Shown one piece after another: positions 53,424-61,863 of a DNA stretch of 64,000 bases; within the stretch, counting starts at the first letter, position 1, and each line of letters begins with the position of its first letter. This DNA comes from Streptomyces canus (lineage in GTDB: Bacteria > Actinomycetota > Actinomycetes > Streptomycetales > Streptomycetaceae): contig NZ_JAUSWW010000001.1 in assembly GCF_030815415.1 (NCBI RefSeq), forward strand, positions 5,456,001 to 5,520,000. Reading direction: 5' to 3'. Both the position numbers and the translations under genes were made by a program. The notes beneath the pieces were generated by a model. The model had not been told where the DNA came from and did not search any database. It worked only from the letters and a program-made list of their open reading frames with translations.

Positions 53424-55655
53424 GTGGGCGTTCCGCCATTGCCCGGTATCCGCGCTCTGCCGAGGGCGGCGGATGCCGAGTACGCGAAGTTCCAGAGGTA
53501 TGCGCGGGCTTTGGGGTCGTTCGGCCGCGGACACCACAACCTCAACTACATGGTGCGGCCCTTGACCGGCTACTCCAATCTGGTCGGTGTTGAGGAGGGG
53601 CAGCCCGTCACCGTGCGGCTGCCGATTCCTTCCGCGCTGCCCGTGGTCATCAGGACCTGGGAGGACGAGGGGGCGGTCCTCAACAGCATTCGTCGCTATC
53701 TCCCCCACGTGCCACAGTGCCTGGTCAAGCGCGAGGGCATGACCATCCTCAGCTATGTGGAGGGGGTACCGCTCTCGAGCATCTGCCCGAACGGCAAGCG
53801 AGTCGATTCCGATCTGGTGTCCGCTCTCGCAGGGCTGTTCGCGGACATGGCGCAGGTCCCCAGGCAGCATCTGCCACCGCTGCCCTTGTTCTGGCCGCGG
53901 TCCAGCAAGAACAGCAAGGCCTATCTGCGGACCCTCGCCGCCGCGGCGGAGGAACAGATCCGGCGGCGGAACTGGGGAAGGTTCGGCGGTCTGTTCGCCA
54001 TGCTGGGTATCCCGGAAGACGCCATGACGCAGTTTGCCGAGCGGGTGCCGCCGTTGATCAGACGGCCCTTCAGTCTCCTGCACACGGATCTTCACCGGGA
54101 CAACGTCATCGTCTCCTACCACGGTGACCCGCCCCTGATCTGCGTCGACTGGGAGCTGGCATCGTACGGCGATCCGCTGCACGATCTCGCCACGCACCTG
54201 ATCCGGATGCAATATCCGACCGACCAGTGGCAGGCAGTGATCGGGGCATGGCGTGAAACCATGGACCGACGCAACAGCAGTGCCGTCGAGGGACTCGACC
54301 GGGACCTGCAGCACTACCTCGCCTTCGAGCGCGCCCAGTCGGTCTACCCGGACGTGATGCGCGCCGCGACCTCGCTCGCTGACTCCTCCGGCCAGCAGCG
54401 AGACCTGGACGCGGCGACGAACGCGGTGTACGAGGCTCTGCGGGTAGCCGAGGAACCGTTGCGACTGAAGAAGGTGCCGGACAAGAGCGAGATCGAGCGC
54501 GTGCTCTTCCGGTGGAACGAGTCCCATGGCGGGCAGACCGGCCAGGAGCGGCCCATCGTCCCGGTCGGCTGGAAGCACGATCCTCGGGTCCCACCGCATC
54601 CGGAGTTTCCCGCTGAGGCGGTCAGCCAGGCGCTGTTCCTGGAGGGTGCCGCCCCGGCGGACCGTGTGTTCAAGGGAACGGCACATCTCAATACCGCGGT
54701 CGAGGTTCCGGGGATCCCCTTTCCGGTGATGGTCCGCCGGAAGGTGGGCGCGGCGAACCCGCGGGAACGCCGGTTCCTCAACGAGCACGCCGTGCTCAGG
54801 GCGATCGAGCGTTCCCGTGTCGCCGTACGTGCTCCCCGTGTGCTGGCGCTGGGCACCAGCGGTCTGGACGAACCGTTCACCATCCACTCCTACGAGGGGT
54901 CGACAGACGGGGTCACGCCTCCGCGTCACCCTGAGAACGGCCTGCGGCCGCAGGAGGCGGATGATCTGGTGGCTCAGCTCTGCGAGCTGAGCAAAGTCGA
55001 CTACACGGAGCTCGAGCAGATACACGACCAGGACTTCTACTGGGAGCTGCAGTACGAGCTGGTCCGCATGGTGGACGACCTTCCCAAAGCGACTTTGGGG
55101 GTGGCACGCGAGCTGGGACTTCCCAGCAGTCACCGGCTGATGGAGATCCTCGGGCGCCACGCCGTGGTCCTGCGTCGGCCGGCGCTCCTGCACGGTGACC
55201 TCAACCCCTGGAACCTGGTGCGCCGGGCGGACGGAGGCCTGACGCTCATCGACTGGGAGATGGCGATGATCGGCGACCCGCTGTACGACCTGGTCCGCCA
55301 TATGCGTCTCACCCCGACGAGCTCCGAGATCCGCGAACGGATGTTCCGTCGTTGGTCCCGTTCGCTTCCGGAAGAGTGCACAAAGGGCTGGGCCGACGAC
55401 TGGCGCGTGTACCGCTGGATGGAGATCGTCCGCTCGGCCTACGTGGACCTGGATCGTCTGGTCACGGCGGACAGTCTGGAGGCTCCCAACGTCCGCCGGG
55501 CGGTGGACACTTACTCCAGGACCCTGGCCGACGCCACAGCCGCACTGGGTCTGCCGGGCCGTCCGACGAGGCCCGCAAACCCCTACCTTGCCCGCGCGTT
55601 CATGCGCCGCGACGATGGAGAGGCACAGACAGCTGGGGTGTCCGCGGACGTCTGA
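53424..55655 (+). CDS. Tandem double aminoglycoside-phosphotransferase-like (APH) kinase
   Basis: 743 aa from GTG 53424 (RBS AGGAG, 6 bp spacing). It contains two complete APH/choline-kinase folds. The first has Brenner loop LLHTDLHRDNVIVS near residue 218 and ICVDWELASYGDPLHDLATH near 238. The second has LLHGDLNPWNLVRR near residue 588 and TLIDWEMAMIGDPLYDLVRH near 607. Both catalytic Asp, Asn and metal-binding Asp are kept, so both halves could be active. Such kinases phosphorylate small hydroxylated molecules (antibiotics, choline, homoserine, sugars). A fused pair is rare. It follows regulator C, and a HAD phosphatase is in module B, suggesting opposing phosphorylation and dephosphorylation. 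Confidence 0.85.
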   Translation: MGVPPLPGIRALPRAADAEYAKFQRYARALGSFGRGHHNLNYMVRPLTGYSNLVGVEEGQPVTVRLPIPSALPVVIRTWEDEGAVLNSIRRYLPHVPQCLVKREGMTILSYVEGVPLSSICPNGKRVDSDLVSALAGLFADMAQVPRQHLPPLPLFWPRSSKNSKAYLRTLAAAAEEQIRRRNWGRFGGLFAMLGIPEDAMTQFAERVPPLIRRPFSLLHTDLHRDNVIVSYHGDPPLICVDWELASYGDPLHDLATHLIRMQYPTDQWQAVIGAWRETMDRRNSSAVEGLDRDLQHYLAFERAQSVYPDVMRAATSLADSSGQQRDLDAATNAVYEALRVAEEPLRLKKVPDKSEIERVLFRWNESHGGQTGQERPIVPVGWKHDPRVPPHPEFPAEAVSQALFLEGAAPADRVFKGTAHLNTAVEVPGIPFPVMVRRKVGAANPRERRFLNEHAVLRAIERSRVAVRAPRVLALGTSGLDEPFTIHSYEGSTDGVTPPRHPENGLRPQEADDLVAQLCELSKVDYTELEQIHDQDFYWELQYELVRMVDDLPKATLGVARELGLPSSHRLMEILGRHAVVLRRPALLHGDLNPWNLVRRADGGLTLIDWEMAMIGDPLYDLVRHMRLTPTSSEIRERMFRRWSRSLPEECTKGWADDWRVYRWMEIVRSAYVDLDRLVTADSLEAPNVRRAVDTYSRTLADATAALGLPGRPTRPANPYLARAFMRRDDGEAQTAGVSADV

Positions 55656-55699
55656 ACTGCCGTCGGGCCCTTCGTTACGCGCGGGGGAAGGGGCGAGGG

Positions 55700-56614
55700 A
55701 TGTCCGCAGGGGGAAGAAGGCCATCCGCCGATGGTGGTGCGGGCGAGCACTGGAGGCGTTTCCAGGCCCGTTACGAACCGATCGTCATCCGCGTCCTGCT
55801 GATGGCGATCTTCGCTACCGGCCTGACCGCCCAGTTCGTGCGCCCGGTCGGCGACGCCCTGGAGGACAAGGCGTTCCTCGGCGGCGCCCTGCTCAGCCTG
55901 GTCGGCTATGTCCTGTACGACACGCTCAAGGACCTGGCCCTGACGCTCCGGCAGCCGCCACGGGTGCAGGTCGAGTCGCGGGAGCTGGGGACCTTCGTGA
56001 CCGAGGCGTTCCGTTCTCGGGAGGTGGAGATCCACTTTCTCGGATACACCGGCGAGACACTCTGCAACGAACTCTTCCACCGCCTCGAGGGACTCCTCGA
56101 AGACCCCGGCCCGACCCGGCATGTGTCGGTCAGGGTGCTGATACCGGACTTCGGACAGTCGATGACCGTCCCGTCGCGTGTGGGCGAGGAGGGCGTACCG
56201 GTGGACGACCCCGACTTCCGCGGGCGCCTGCAAGAGAAGTGCCGGGAGTATGACGAGACCCTGTCAGGGCTTGAGGACCGCCTCAACGCGCTGGGCAGGG
56301 TGAGCGCGGAGTGCGAGTACCGGGTCTACCCAGGCATCCCCCGAGAGAAGGTCTGCATCTTCAACCGTGAGCAAGTCCTGCACGGCCTCTACAACGTGTC
56401 GGCTCGCAGCATGCTCCGCAGCGGCGGACCCGAGTTCTACGACCCCAAGGGCTACCGCACCGACCTCAGCGTCTGGTCCAGGGGCGCGGGCGACGATGCC
56501 CGGGCCATCGTCGCCACGTGGAGCAAGCACCTGGACGACCTGTGGAACCTCTCGCTACAGCCGAGCTGGCGACGCGGGCCGGCACCTGTCCCGGCTCCGG
56601 CCCCGGCACAGTGA
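55700..56614 (+). CDS. Membrane-anchored protein with the same sensor domain as the three regulators
   Basis: 304 aa from ATG 55700. A short basic cytosolic start, two membrane helices (VIRVLLMAIFATGLTAQFV and FLGGALLSLVGYVLYDTL, residues about 33-80), then a soluble domain of about 210 residues. Its order of motifs follows the regulators' C-terminal domain: VEIHFLGYTGETLCNELFHR, VSVRVLIPDFGQSM, YRVYPGIPREKVCIFNREQ, and WSKHLDDLWNLSLQ. Here the winged helix is replaced by membrane helices. It begins 44 bp after the double kinase and ends the island before a TetR gene. Role unknown; a membrane-bound sensor or effector for the same ligand is my inference. Confidence 0.78.
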   Translation: MSAGGRRPSADGGAGEHWRRFQARYEPIVIRVLLMAIFATGLTAQFVRPVGDALEDKAFLGGALLSLVGYVLYDTLKDLALTLRQPPRVQVESRELGTFVTEAFRSREVEIHFLGYTGETLCNELFHRLEGLLEDPGPTRHVSVRVLIPDFGQSMTVPSRVGEEGVPVDDPDFRGRLQEKCREYDETLSGLEDRLNALGRVSAECEYRVYPGIPREKVCIFNREQVLHGLYNVSARSMLRSGGPEFYDPKGYRTDLSVWSRGAGDDARAIVATWSKHLDDLWNLSLQPSWRRGPAPVPAPAPAQ

Positions 56615-56648
56615 CCGAGGCTCTCCTCCGGCCCTCTACGCTCGTCCC

Positions 56649-57260
56649 ATGAGTGAGATCGGCCTGCGCGAGCGCAAGAAGCAGCGGATGTACGAGACCG
56701 TCTCCGAGATCGCGATCCGCCTCTTCCTGGAGAAGGGCTACGACGCCGTCTCCGTAGCCGAGATCGCCGCCGCCGCCGAGATCTCCAAGCCGACCCTCTT
56801 CCGGTACTTCCCGACCAAAGAAGACCTCGTCTTCCACCGCATCGCCGATCACGAGGACGAGGCCGCGCGGGTCGTGGCGGGAGCCCCGGACATCGCGCCG
56901 CTCGTTTCGCTCCGGCGGGACTTCCTCGACGGGATCGAGCGGTCGGATCCCATCACCGGGCTCAGTGATCACCCCGCCGTGCTCGCCTTCTACGACCTGC
57001 TCTACGGCACCCCGGCCCTCGTCGCCCGTATGTACGCCCACCTCGAACGCTCCGAGGAGGCCCTCGCCGAGGCGCTCGGCGGTGATCTCGACGCACGACT
57101 CGCCGCCGGGCAGATCATCGTGGTCCGGAGGGTGCTGGCTCAGGAGAACTGGCGGCGGGTCACCGGCGGCGAGGACGCGGGTGCCGTACGGGCGGATGCC
57201 GTTGCCGCCGCCGAGCGGGCCTTCGATCTGCTGGAGGCGGGGTTGCCGCACCTGGCGTAA
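56649..57260 (+). CDS. TetR-family transcriptional regulator
   Basis: 203 aa from ATG 56649. Helix-turn-helix at residues about 12-58 (ETVSEIAIRLFLEKGYDAVSV; EISKPTLFRYFPTKEDLVF), then an all-helical ligand domain ending in a helix rich in Ala/Glu. It is encoded 55 bp before the HelD-like helicase gene on the same strand and probably controls it. Confidence 0.93.
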   Translation: MSEIGLRERKKQRMYETVSEIAIRLFLEKGYDAVSVAEIAAAAEISKPTLFRYFPTKEDLVFHRIADHEDEAARVVAGAPDIAPLVSLRRDFLDGIERSDPITGLSDHPAVLAFYDLLYGTPALVARMYAHLERSEEALAEALGGDLDARLAAGQIIVVRRVLAQENWRRVTGGEDAGAVRADAVAAAERAFDLLEAGLPHLA

Positions 57261-57279
57261 GCGAGGCTCGGTAAAAAAT

Positions 57280-57308
57280 TTAACTCGGTTACGTTATTTC
57301 GGTACGCT
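57280..57308 (+). promoter_or_regulatory. Promoter of the HelD-like gene with small palindrome taac-tcg-gtta
   Basis: -35 TTAACT (57280-57285), 17-bp spacer, -10 TACGCT (57303-57308). The start of transcription would fall on or next to ATG 57316. taactcggtta (57281-57291) overlaps the -35 and is a possible TetR operator. The region is strikingly AT-rich for this genome. Confidence 0.5.
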
Positions 57309-57315
57309 CGACCGT

Positions 57316-59337
57316 ATGACGTCACCCGACCCAGGCCGACTCGAGCACGCCCTCCACCTCGAACGCACCCACCACGACGCCTGCCGCGCCGCCCTCGCCG
57401 CCATGGTCGACGGCGCCCAGGAACAGGTCGTCACCGGCGAGGACGTCTCCGCCTCCGGTGCCGACGCCGAAGTGCTCGGGTACCGGCTGCGCAGCCGGGC
57501 CAAGGAGATGCGGGAGCTGCCCGAGGGCCCGTTGTTCTTCGGGCGCCTGGACTCGTCCGCAGATCACCAGACCCTGCACATCGGGCGGCTGCGGATCAGC
57601 GAGCACCCCGCCGCCCCACCCCTCGTCGTCGACTGGCGCGCCCCCGTCTCCCGCGCCTTCTACCAGGCCGGCGCACGCGACCCGCAGGGCGTCGCCGTGC
57701 GGCGGCGGTTCGGGTGGGCGCCGGGCAGCCGGGGGGACTCCGCCGACCTCACCGGGCTGGAGGACGAGCATCTCGAAGCGGGTGAGGACCGGGTCGGGGA
57801 CATCGTGCTGCGGGAGATCGAGCGGCCCCGCGTCGGGCCCATGCGGGACATCGCCGCGACCATCCAGCCCGAGCAGGACGATCTCGTACGAGGAGATCTG
57901 CGCGCCTCCGTGTGTGTGCAGGGCGCCCCGGGCACCGGCAAGACCGCCGTCGGGCTGCACCGGGCCGCGTATCTGCTCTACACCCACCCGCAGCGCATCC
58001 GCCGCGGCGGCATGCTGATCCTCGGTCCCAACCGCACCTTCCTGGCGTACATCTCCCAGGTGCTGCCCGCGCTGGGCGAGACCGGCGTACGGCAGGCCAC
58101 CCTCCAGGAGGAGATCGCGCGGCACCCGGTCAGGGGTGAGGACGACGGGCGGGCCGCCGCCGTCAAGCACGACGGGCGGATGGCGGAGGTGCTGCGGCGG
58201 GCGCTGTACGCGCGGGTGTCCGCGGAGGTCGTCGAGGGGCTGGCGATTCCCGACGGGTCGTACCGGTGGCGGGTGCCGGCCGGTGAGCTGGTGCGGATCG
58301 TGGCGGGGGTGCGGGCCGAGGAGCCGCCGTACGGTGTCGGGCGGGAGCGGGTCCGGGCGCGGGTCGTGGCGTACGTCCGGGCGCAGGCCGAGCGGCGCGA
58401 GGGGCCGGTGCCGAACTCCTGGGTGCGCAGGATCGAGCGGGCGCGGGCGATCAGCGGGTACGTCGATGCCGTGTGGCCCCGTGTGCGGCCGGAGGAGGTC
58501 GTCGCCGAACTCCTCACGGATCCCGGGGCGTTGGAGCGGGCCGCGGACGGGGTGCTGGACGCCGAGGAGCAGAAGGCGCTGCTGTGGGACAAGCCGCCGC
58601 GGTCGTGGAAGTCGGCACGCTGGTCGGCCGCCGACCTCGTGCTCCTCGACGAGGCCGACGGGCTGATCGAACATCCCGAGGCATACGGTCATGTCGTGGT
58701 CGACGAGGCCCAGGACCTCTCCCCGATGGAGTGCCGGGCCATCGCCCGGCGGGCCTCCTTCGGGTCGCTGACCGTGCTGGGGGACCTGGCGCAGGGCACC
58801 ACGCCGTGGGCGGCGCGGACCTGGTCCGACCAGCTCGCACACCTCGGCCGCCCGGACGCCGCCGTCGTGCCGCTCACCACCGGATTCCGGGTGCCCGAGG
58901 CCGTCGTAGGCCTGGCCAACCGGCTCCTGGAGCGGCTGGATGTCGATGTCCCGGCCTCGCGATCCCTGCGCCGGGACGGGGAGTTGCGGATCCGGGAGGC
59001 CGGGGACGACGTGCCCGGCGCGGTCGTGGCCGCCGTGCGCGACGCGCTCCTGAGGGAGGGGTCGATAGGGGTTGTCGCCGCCGACGCGGACGTGCCCCGG
59101 GTGCGAGCGGCCCTCCATGCCGCGGGCCTCGACACCGCGGGCCCCGACGACCTGGGCGCCCGCGTGACCCTCGTACCGGCGACGGCGGTCAAGGGGCTCG
59201 AGTACGACCATGTCGTCGCCGTCGAGCCCGCGGCGATCGCCGAGGCTGAGGAGCGGGGGCTGCACCGGCTGTACGTGGTGCTCACGCGGGCGGTGTCGGG
59301 GCTGGAGGTGGTGCACGGACGGCCGCTGCCCCTGTGA
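57316..59337 (+). CDS. HelD-like RNA polymerase-associated helicase (UvrD-like SF1)
   Basis: 673 aa from ATG 57316. The N-terminal coiled arm holds EHALHLERTHHDACRAALAAM. Walker A VQGAPGTGKTA is near residue 199, VLGPNRTFLAYISQVLPALG follows, Walker B VVVDEAQDLSPME near residue 460, and motif VI-like region VKGLEYDHV...YVVLTRA at the C-terminal end. HelD proteins remove stalled or drug-bound RNA polymerase from DNA; some actinobacterial members (HelR) give rifamycin tolerance. The rifamycin-associated element was not found upstream; a TetR regulator is adjacent instead. Confidence 0.85.
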   Translation: MTSPDPGRLEHALHLERTHHDACRAALAAMVDGAQEQVVTGEDVSASGADAEVLGYRLRSRAKEMRELPEGPLFFGRLDSSADHQTLHIGRLRISEHPAAPPLVVDWRAPVSRAFYQAGARDPQGVAVRRRFGWAPGSRGDSADLTGLEDEHLEAGEDRVGDIVLREIERPRVGPMRDIAATIQPEQDDLVRGDLRASVCVQGAPGTGKTAVGLHRAAYLLYTHPQRIRRGGMLILGPNRTFLAYISQVLPALGETGVRQATLQEEIARHPVRGEDDGRAAAVKHDGRMAEVLRRALYARVSAEVVEGLAIPDGSYRWRVPAGELVRIVAGVRAEEPPYGVGRERVRARVVAYVRAQAERREGPVPNSWVRRIERARAISGYVDAVWPRVRPEEVVAELLTDPGALERAADGVLDAEEQKALLWDKPPRSWKSARWSAADLVLLDEADGLIEHPEAYGHVVVDEAQDLSPMECRAIARRASFGSLTVLGDLAQGTTPWAARTWSDQLAHLGRPDAAVVPLTTGFRVPEAVVGLANRLLERLDVDVPASRSLRRDGELRIREAGDDVPGAVVAAVRDALLREGSIGVVAADADVPRVRAALHAAGLDTAGPDDLGARVTLVPATAVKGLEYDHVVAVEPAAIAEAEERGLHRLYVVLTRAVSGLEVVHGRPLPL

Positions 59338-59367
59338 CGGACGGCCGCGGCCCCCTGTGAAAGGGCC

Positions 59368-60207
59368 TCAGCCGCCCAGCAGAGGGATCAACTGCTCCTC
59401 CTCGTACGTCAGATGGGCCTCCAGTTCGGCCGCGAGCCGTTCGACCTCCGCCTGGGCCGTGGCGGGCTCGGTCGCCGTCCACACCACCTGCTTCAGCTCC
59501 TCCACCAGCGCGGCGATCCGCTCGTGCTCCTTGCCCAGGCGGGCCAGCGCGGGGGCGGCTTCGGGGTGCCGGCCGGCGAGGAAGGGGAACAGGCCCTGGT
59601 CCTCGCCGGTGTGGTGGTTGTGGATGCCCTGACAGAAGGTGAGGCAGTTGACGCGGAGCTGGGCGCCGAGGGTCGAGCCGGTGTTCTTGCGCAGCTCCTC
59701 GCGGATCAGGGCGAGTTCGTGGCGGAAGTTGTCGTGGACGAGTTTGATGGCCTCGCCCATGGAGCCGGCCCGGATGTTCAGCGGACCGGGTGCCGCGTTC
59801 TCGTACAGGGCGACCATCGGGATCACCCGGTCGCCGGCCTTCTCCTGGTACGCCGCCCAGCCCGGCTCCGTCTCCACCGCCCGCGCGAACGACCGGTCCC
59901 GTTCCTCGCCCTCCAGGACGACGGCCCGGGCCTCGTAGGTGAACGCGCCGCTCTCGACGGTCACTTGGGGGTTCGTGCGGAGGTTGTGATACCAGGCCGG
60001 GTGTCTGGGGGAGCCGCCCGCGGAGGCGATGACCAGGACGCGGTCGCCGCCGTCGGGGAGGTAGCCGAGGGGGGTGGTGTGCGGGGTGCCGGTGCGGGCG
60101 CCGGTGGTGGTCAGCAGGAGCAGCCGGGCACCTTCGAACATGCCGCCGACGCGGCCGTTGTTGGCCCGGAACTCGTCGATGATCGGCTGGTTGAAGTCGT
60201 TGGGCAT
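59368..60207 (-). CDS. Fusion of Ddn-like F420-dependent reductase and hemerythrin domain
   Basis: 279 aa. Residues about 1-135 are a deazaflavin (F420)-binding split-barrel domain (LLLLTTTGARTGTPHTTPLG, AGGSPRHPAWYHNLRTNPQV, as in mycobacterial Ddn). Residues about 150-278 form a four-helix hemerythrin domain with iron ligands in KLVHDNFRHEL, FCQGIHNHHTGEDQGLFP, LGKEHERIAAL and HLTYEEEQLIPLL. The combination of F420 redox chemistry with a di-iron oxygen/NO-sensing domain suggests a role in oxidative or nitrosative stress. Its leader contains stacked hairpins, one pairing with the ribosome-binding site. Confidence 0.9.
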   Translation of the reverse strand: MPNDFNQPIIDEFRANNGRVGGMFEGARLLLLTTTGARTGTPHTTPLGYLPDGGDRVLVIASAGGSPRHPAWYHNLRTNPQVTVESGAFTYEARAVVLEGEERDRSFARAVETEPGWAAYQEKAGDRVIPMVALYENAAPGPLNIRAGSMGEAIKLVHDNFRHELALIREELRKNTGSTLGAQLRVNCLTFCQGIHNHHTGEDQGLFPFLAGRHPEAAPALARLGKEHERIAALVEELKQVVWTATEPATAQAEVERLAAELEAHLTYEEEQLIPLLGG

Positions 60208-60215
60208 TCTCTTCT

Positions 60216-60300
60216 TTCTCTTCGTCGCTGGTCTCCGGGAGGCGAGGGCGAAGAGAAGGAGGCGGACCTCTGGTCCGCACCGGCCTCACTCGGAGGCCGG
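60216..60300 (-). promoter_or_regulatory. Three-hairpin leader of the Ddn-hemerythrin gene
   Basis: On the minus strand, from 5' to 3': stem 60300-60293 / 60287-60280 (8 bp), stem 60278-60272 / 60268-60262 (7 bp) and stem 60257-60249 / 60224-60216 (9 bp, 24-nt loop). The last stem contains the purine-rich sequence (gaagagaaag) just before ATG 60207, so it can hide the ribosome-binding site. Candidate cis-regulatory RNA; class not recognised. Confidence 0.5.
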
Positions 60301-60428
60301 GTACCCAACTGTCGCGCGGCGCGTGGCCGCAAACCCGGCAGTCATGGGAGGGACGGTAGTCCCGCGGTCATGGACGGCGCCACCGAATATCGGTGCACGC
60401 GGGCGCGGGCGGTGCATGCTGGCTGCCG

Positions 60429-60908
60429 ATGATTCTCTTTCTCGACATCGACGGGACGATCCTGCCGTTCGGATCCTCGCGGCCGTATCCGGTCCACGGC
60501 GGTCCGGCGGCCGCCGGACATCCCCTGCTGACCCGCGTCGATCCCGGCCTGGGGCCGCGGCTCACGGAGTTGGGCTGCGAGCTCGTATGGGCCACGACCT
60601 GGGCGACGGAGGACGCCAATGACCTCCTCGCCCCCTGGCTCGGGCTGCCCCCGCTGCCGGCCGTGGACTGGCCGGACCCGGCCGGGGAGGAGGACGGCGT
60701 CCTGCACTGGAAGACGCTGCCCCTCCTCGCCCGGGCGGCCGGGCGGCCCTTCGTCTGGGTCGACGACGAGATCGGTCCGGCGGACCGTGCGTGGGTGGCG
60801 GATCGCCATCCCGCACCGGCCCTGCTTCACCGTGTCGATCACCGGTACGGGATCACCGACGCGGACTTCACGGTCGTAGCGGACTGGCTCAGGTCCCCGC
60901 GGTCGTAG
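60429..60908 (+). CDS. HAD-like domain protein (small, NLI/secretory type)
   Basis: 159 aa from ATG 60429. Motif I is FLDIDGTILPFG (DxD at residues 6-8), motif II is WATTWATEDAND near residue 58, and WVDDEIGPADRAW near residue 114 provides the acidic motif IV. The protein lacks a cap and is of the small hydrolase type common in Streptomyces. Substrate unknown. Divergent from the Ddn-hemerythrin gene. Confidence 0.85.
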   Translation: MILFLDIDGTILPFGSSRPYPVHGGPAAAGHPLLTRVDPGLGPRLTELGCELVWATTWATEDANDLLAPWLGLPPLPAVDWPDPAGEEDGVLHWKTLPLLARAAGRPFVWVDDEIGPADRAWVADRHPAPALLHRVDHRYGITDADFTVVADWLRSPRS

Positions 60909-60917
60909 CGCACCGGA

Positions 60918-61796
60918 TCAGCGGCGGCCCAGCAGCTCGGTCAGCCGGGTGATGCCGTCCGTGCCGTGGCCCAGACCGACGGCGCGGCGGGCCTGGCCCT
61001 CGGCGGCGCGCAGTACGGCCGAGTCGATGCCGTGTGCCTCGGCGGTGTGGACGATGTGGGCCATCGAGGAGACCGACGACGTCAGCGGGTTGCCCTCGCC
61101 GGAGTAGGTGCCCTCGTCGATGTCGTCCGCCCACTCGGCGAACAGCGGCGGCAGGATCGCGCCGATGCCCTGGGCGAAGGGGGCCAGTTCGCGGGCGGTG
61201 ATGCCCTCGGCTCGGGCCAGCGCGAGGGCGTGGACGTAGCCCGCGGTGGCCGTCCAGAAGATGTCGAGCAGGGCGATGTCGTAGGCGGCGGCCCGGCCGG
61301 AGTCCGCGCCGAGGTGGGTGTGGGTGCCGCCCAGCGCGTCCAGGGCGGGGCGGTGCTCGGCGTAGAGGTCCTCGGGGCCGCTGTGCAGGAAGACGGCGTG
61401 GGGCGTGCCGATGGTCGTGATCGGCGTCATGATCGCGCCGTCCAGATAGCGGATGCCGTGCTCGGCGGCCCAGTCGGCGGCGCGGCGGGCGCGGTCGGGG
61501 GAGTCGCTGGAGAAGTTCACGACGGTACGGCCCTTGAGGGCGTCGGTGACGGGTTCCGTACGCAGGAAGGTGTCGGCGGCGTCGTAGTTGACGACGCAGA
61601 CGACCGTCAGTGGGCTCGCGGCGACCGCGTCGGCGGCCGAGGCGGCGCTGATCGCCCCGCGCTCCTTGAGGTCGAGGTCCCGGCCCGGGGTGCGGTTCCA
61701 GACCGTGGTCCGCAGACCGGCGTCCAGGAAGGCACCGGCCAGCGCGCGGCCCATCGGGCCCAGGCCGAGGACGGTGACGGAAGAGGGTTTGGGCAT
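60918..61796 (-). CDS. NAD(P)-dependent oxidoreductase, imine reductase / beta-hydroxyacid dehydrogenase-like
   Basis: 292 aa. N-terminal Rossmann domain with VTVLGLGPMGRALAGAFLDAG (GxGxxG) and NRTPGR after beta-2. A long interdomain helix and the C-terminal helical dimerisation domain (DIALLDIFWTATAGYVHALALA, GEGNPLTSSVSSMAHIVHTA) follow. The catalytic Lys of hydroxyacid dehydrogenases is not evident, as in imine reductases. Divergent to an HxlR regulator that probably controls it. Confidence 0.88.
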   Translation of the reverse strand: MPKPSSVTVLGLGPMGRALAGAFLDAGLRTTVWNRTPGRDLDLKERGAISAASAADAVAASPLTVVCVVNYDAADTFLRTEPVTDALKGRTVVNFSSDSPDRARRAADWAAEHGIRYLDGAIMTPITTIGTPHAVFLHSGPEDLYAEHRPALDALGGTHTHLGADSGRAAAYDIALLDIFWTATAGYVHALALARAEGITARELAPFAQGIGAILPPLFAEWADDIDEGTYSGEGNPLTSSVSSMAHIVHTAEAHGIDSAVLRAAEGQARRAVGLGHGTDGITRLTELLGRR

Positions 61797-61863
61797 GCTG
61801 CAACTCCCTTGGGAACAGAGGCCATTGGCAGGCCGTTAGAAATGACGACGAAGGGGAGCGGAG

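Noticed and set aside
53013..55724. 903-codon minus-strand open frame opposite the double kinase
   Set aside because: The plus strand carries clear kinase motifs and a ribosome-binding site; the antisense frame has none.
57240..57316. Rifamycin-associated element upstream of the HelD-like gene
   Set aside because: No sequence like the published palindromic GGGGCTTGCGGCAAG element is present.
57322..59316. 664-codon minus-strand open frame opposite the HelD-like gene
   Set aside because: Shadow of a gene with Walker motifs; composition His/Pro/Arg/Gly-rich without domains.
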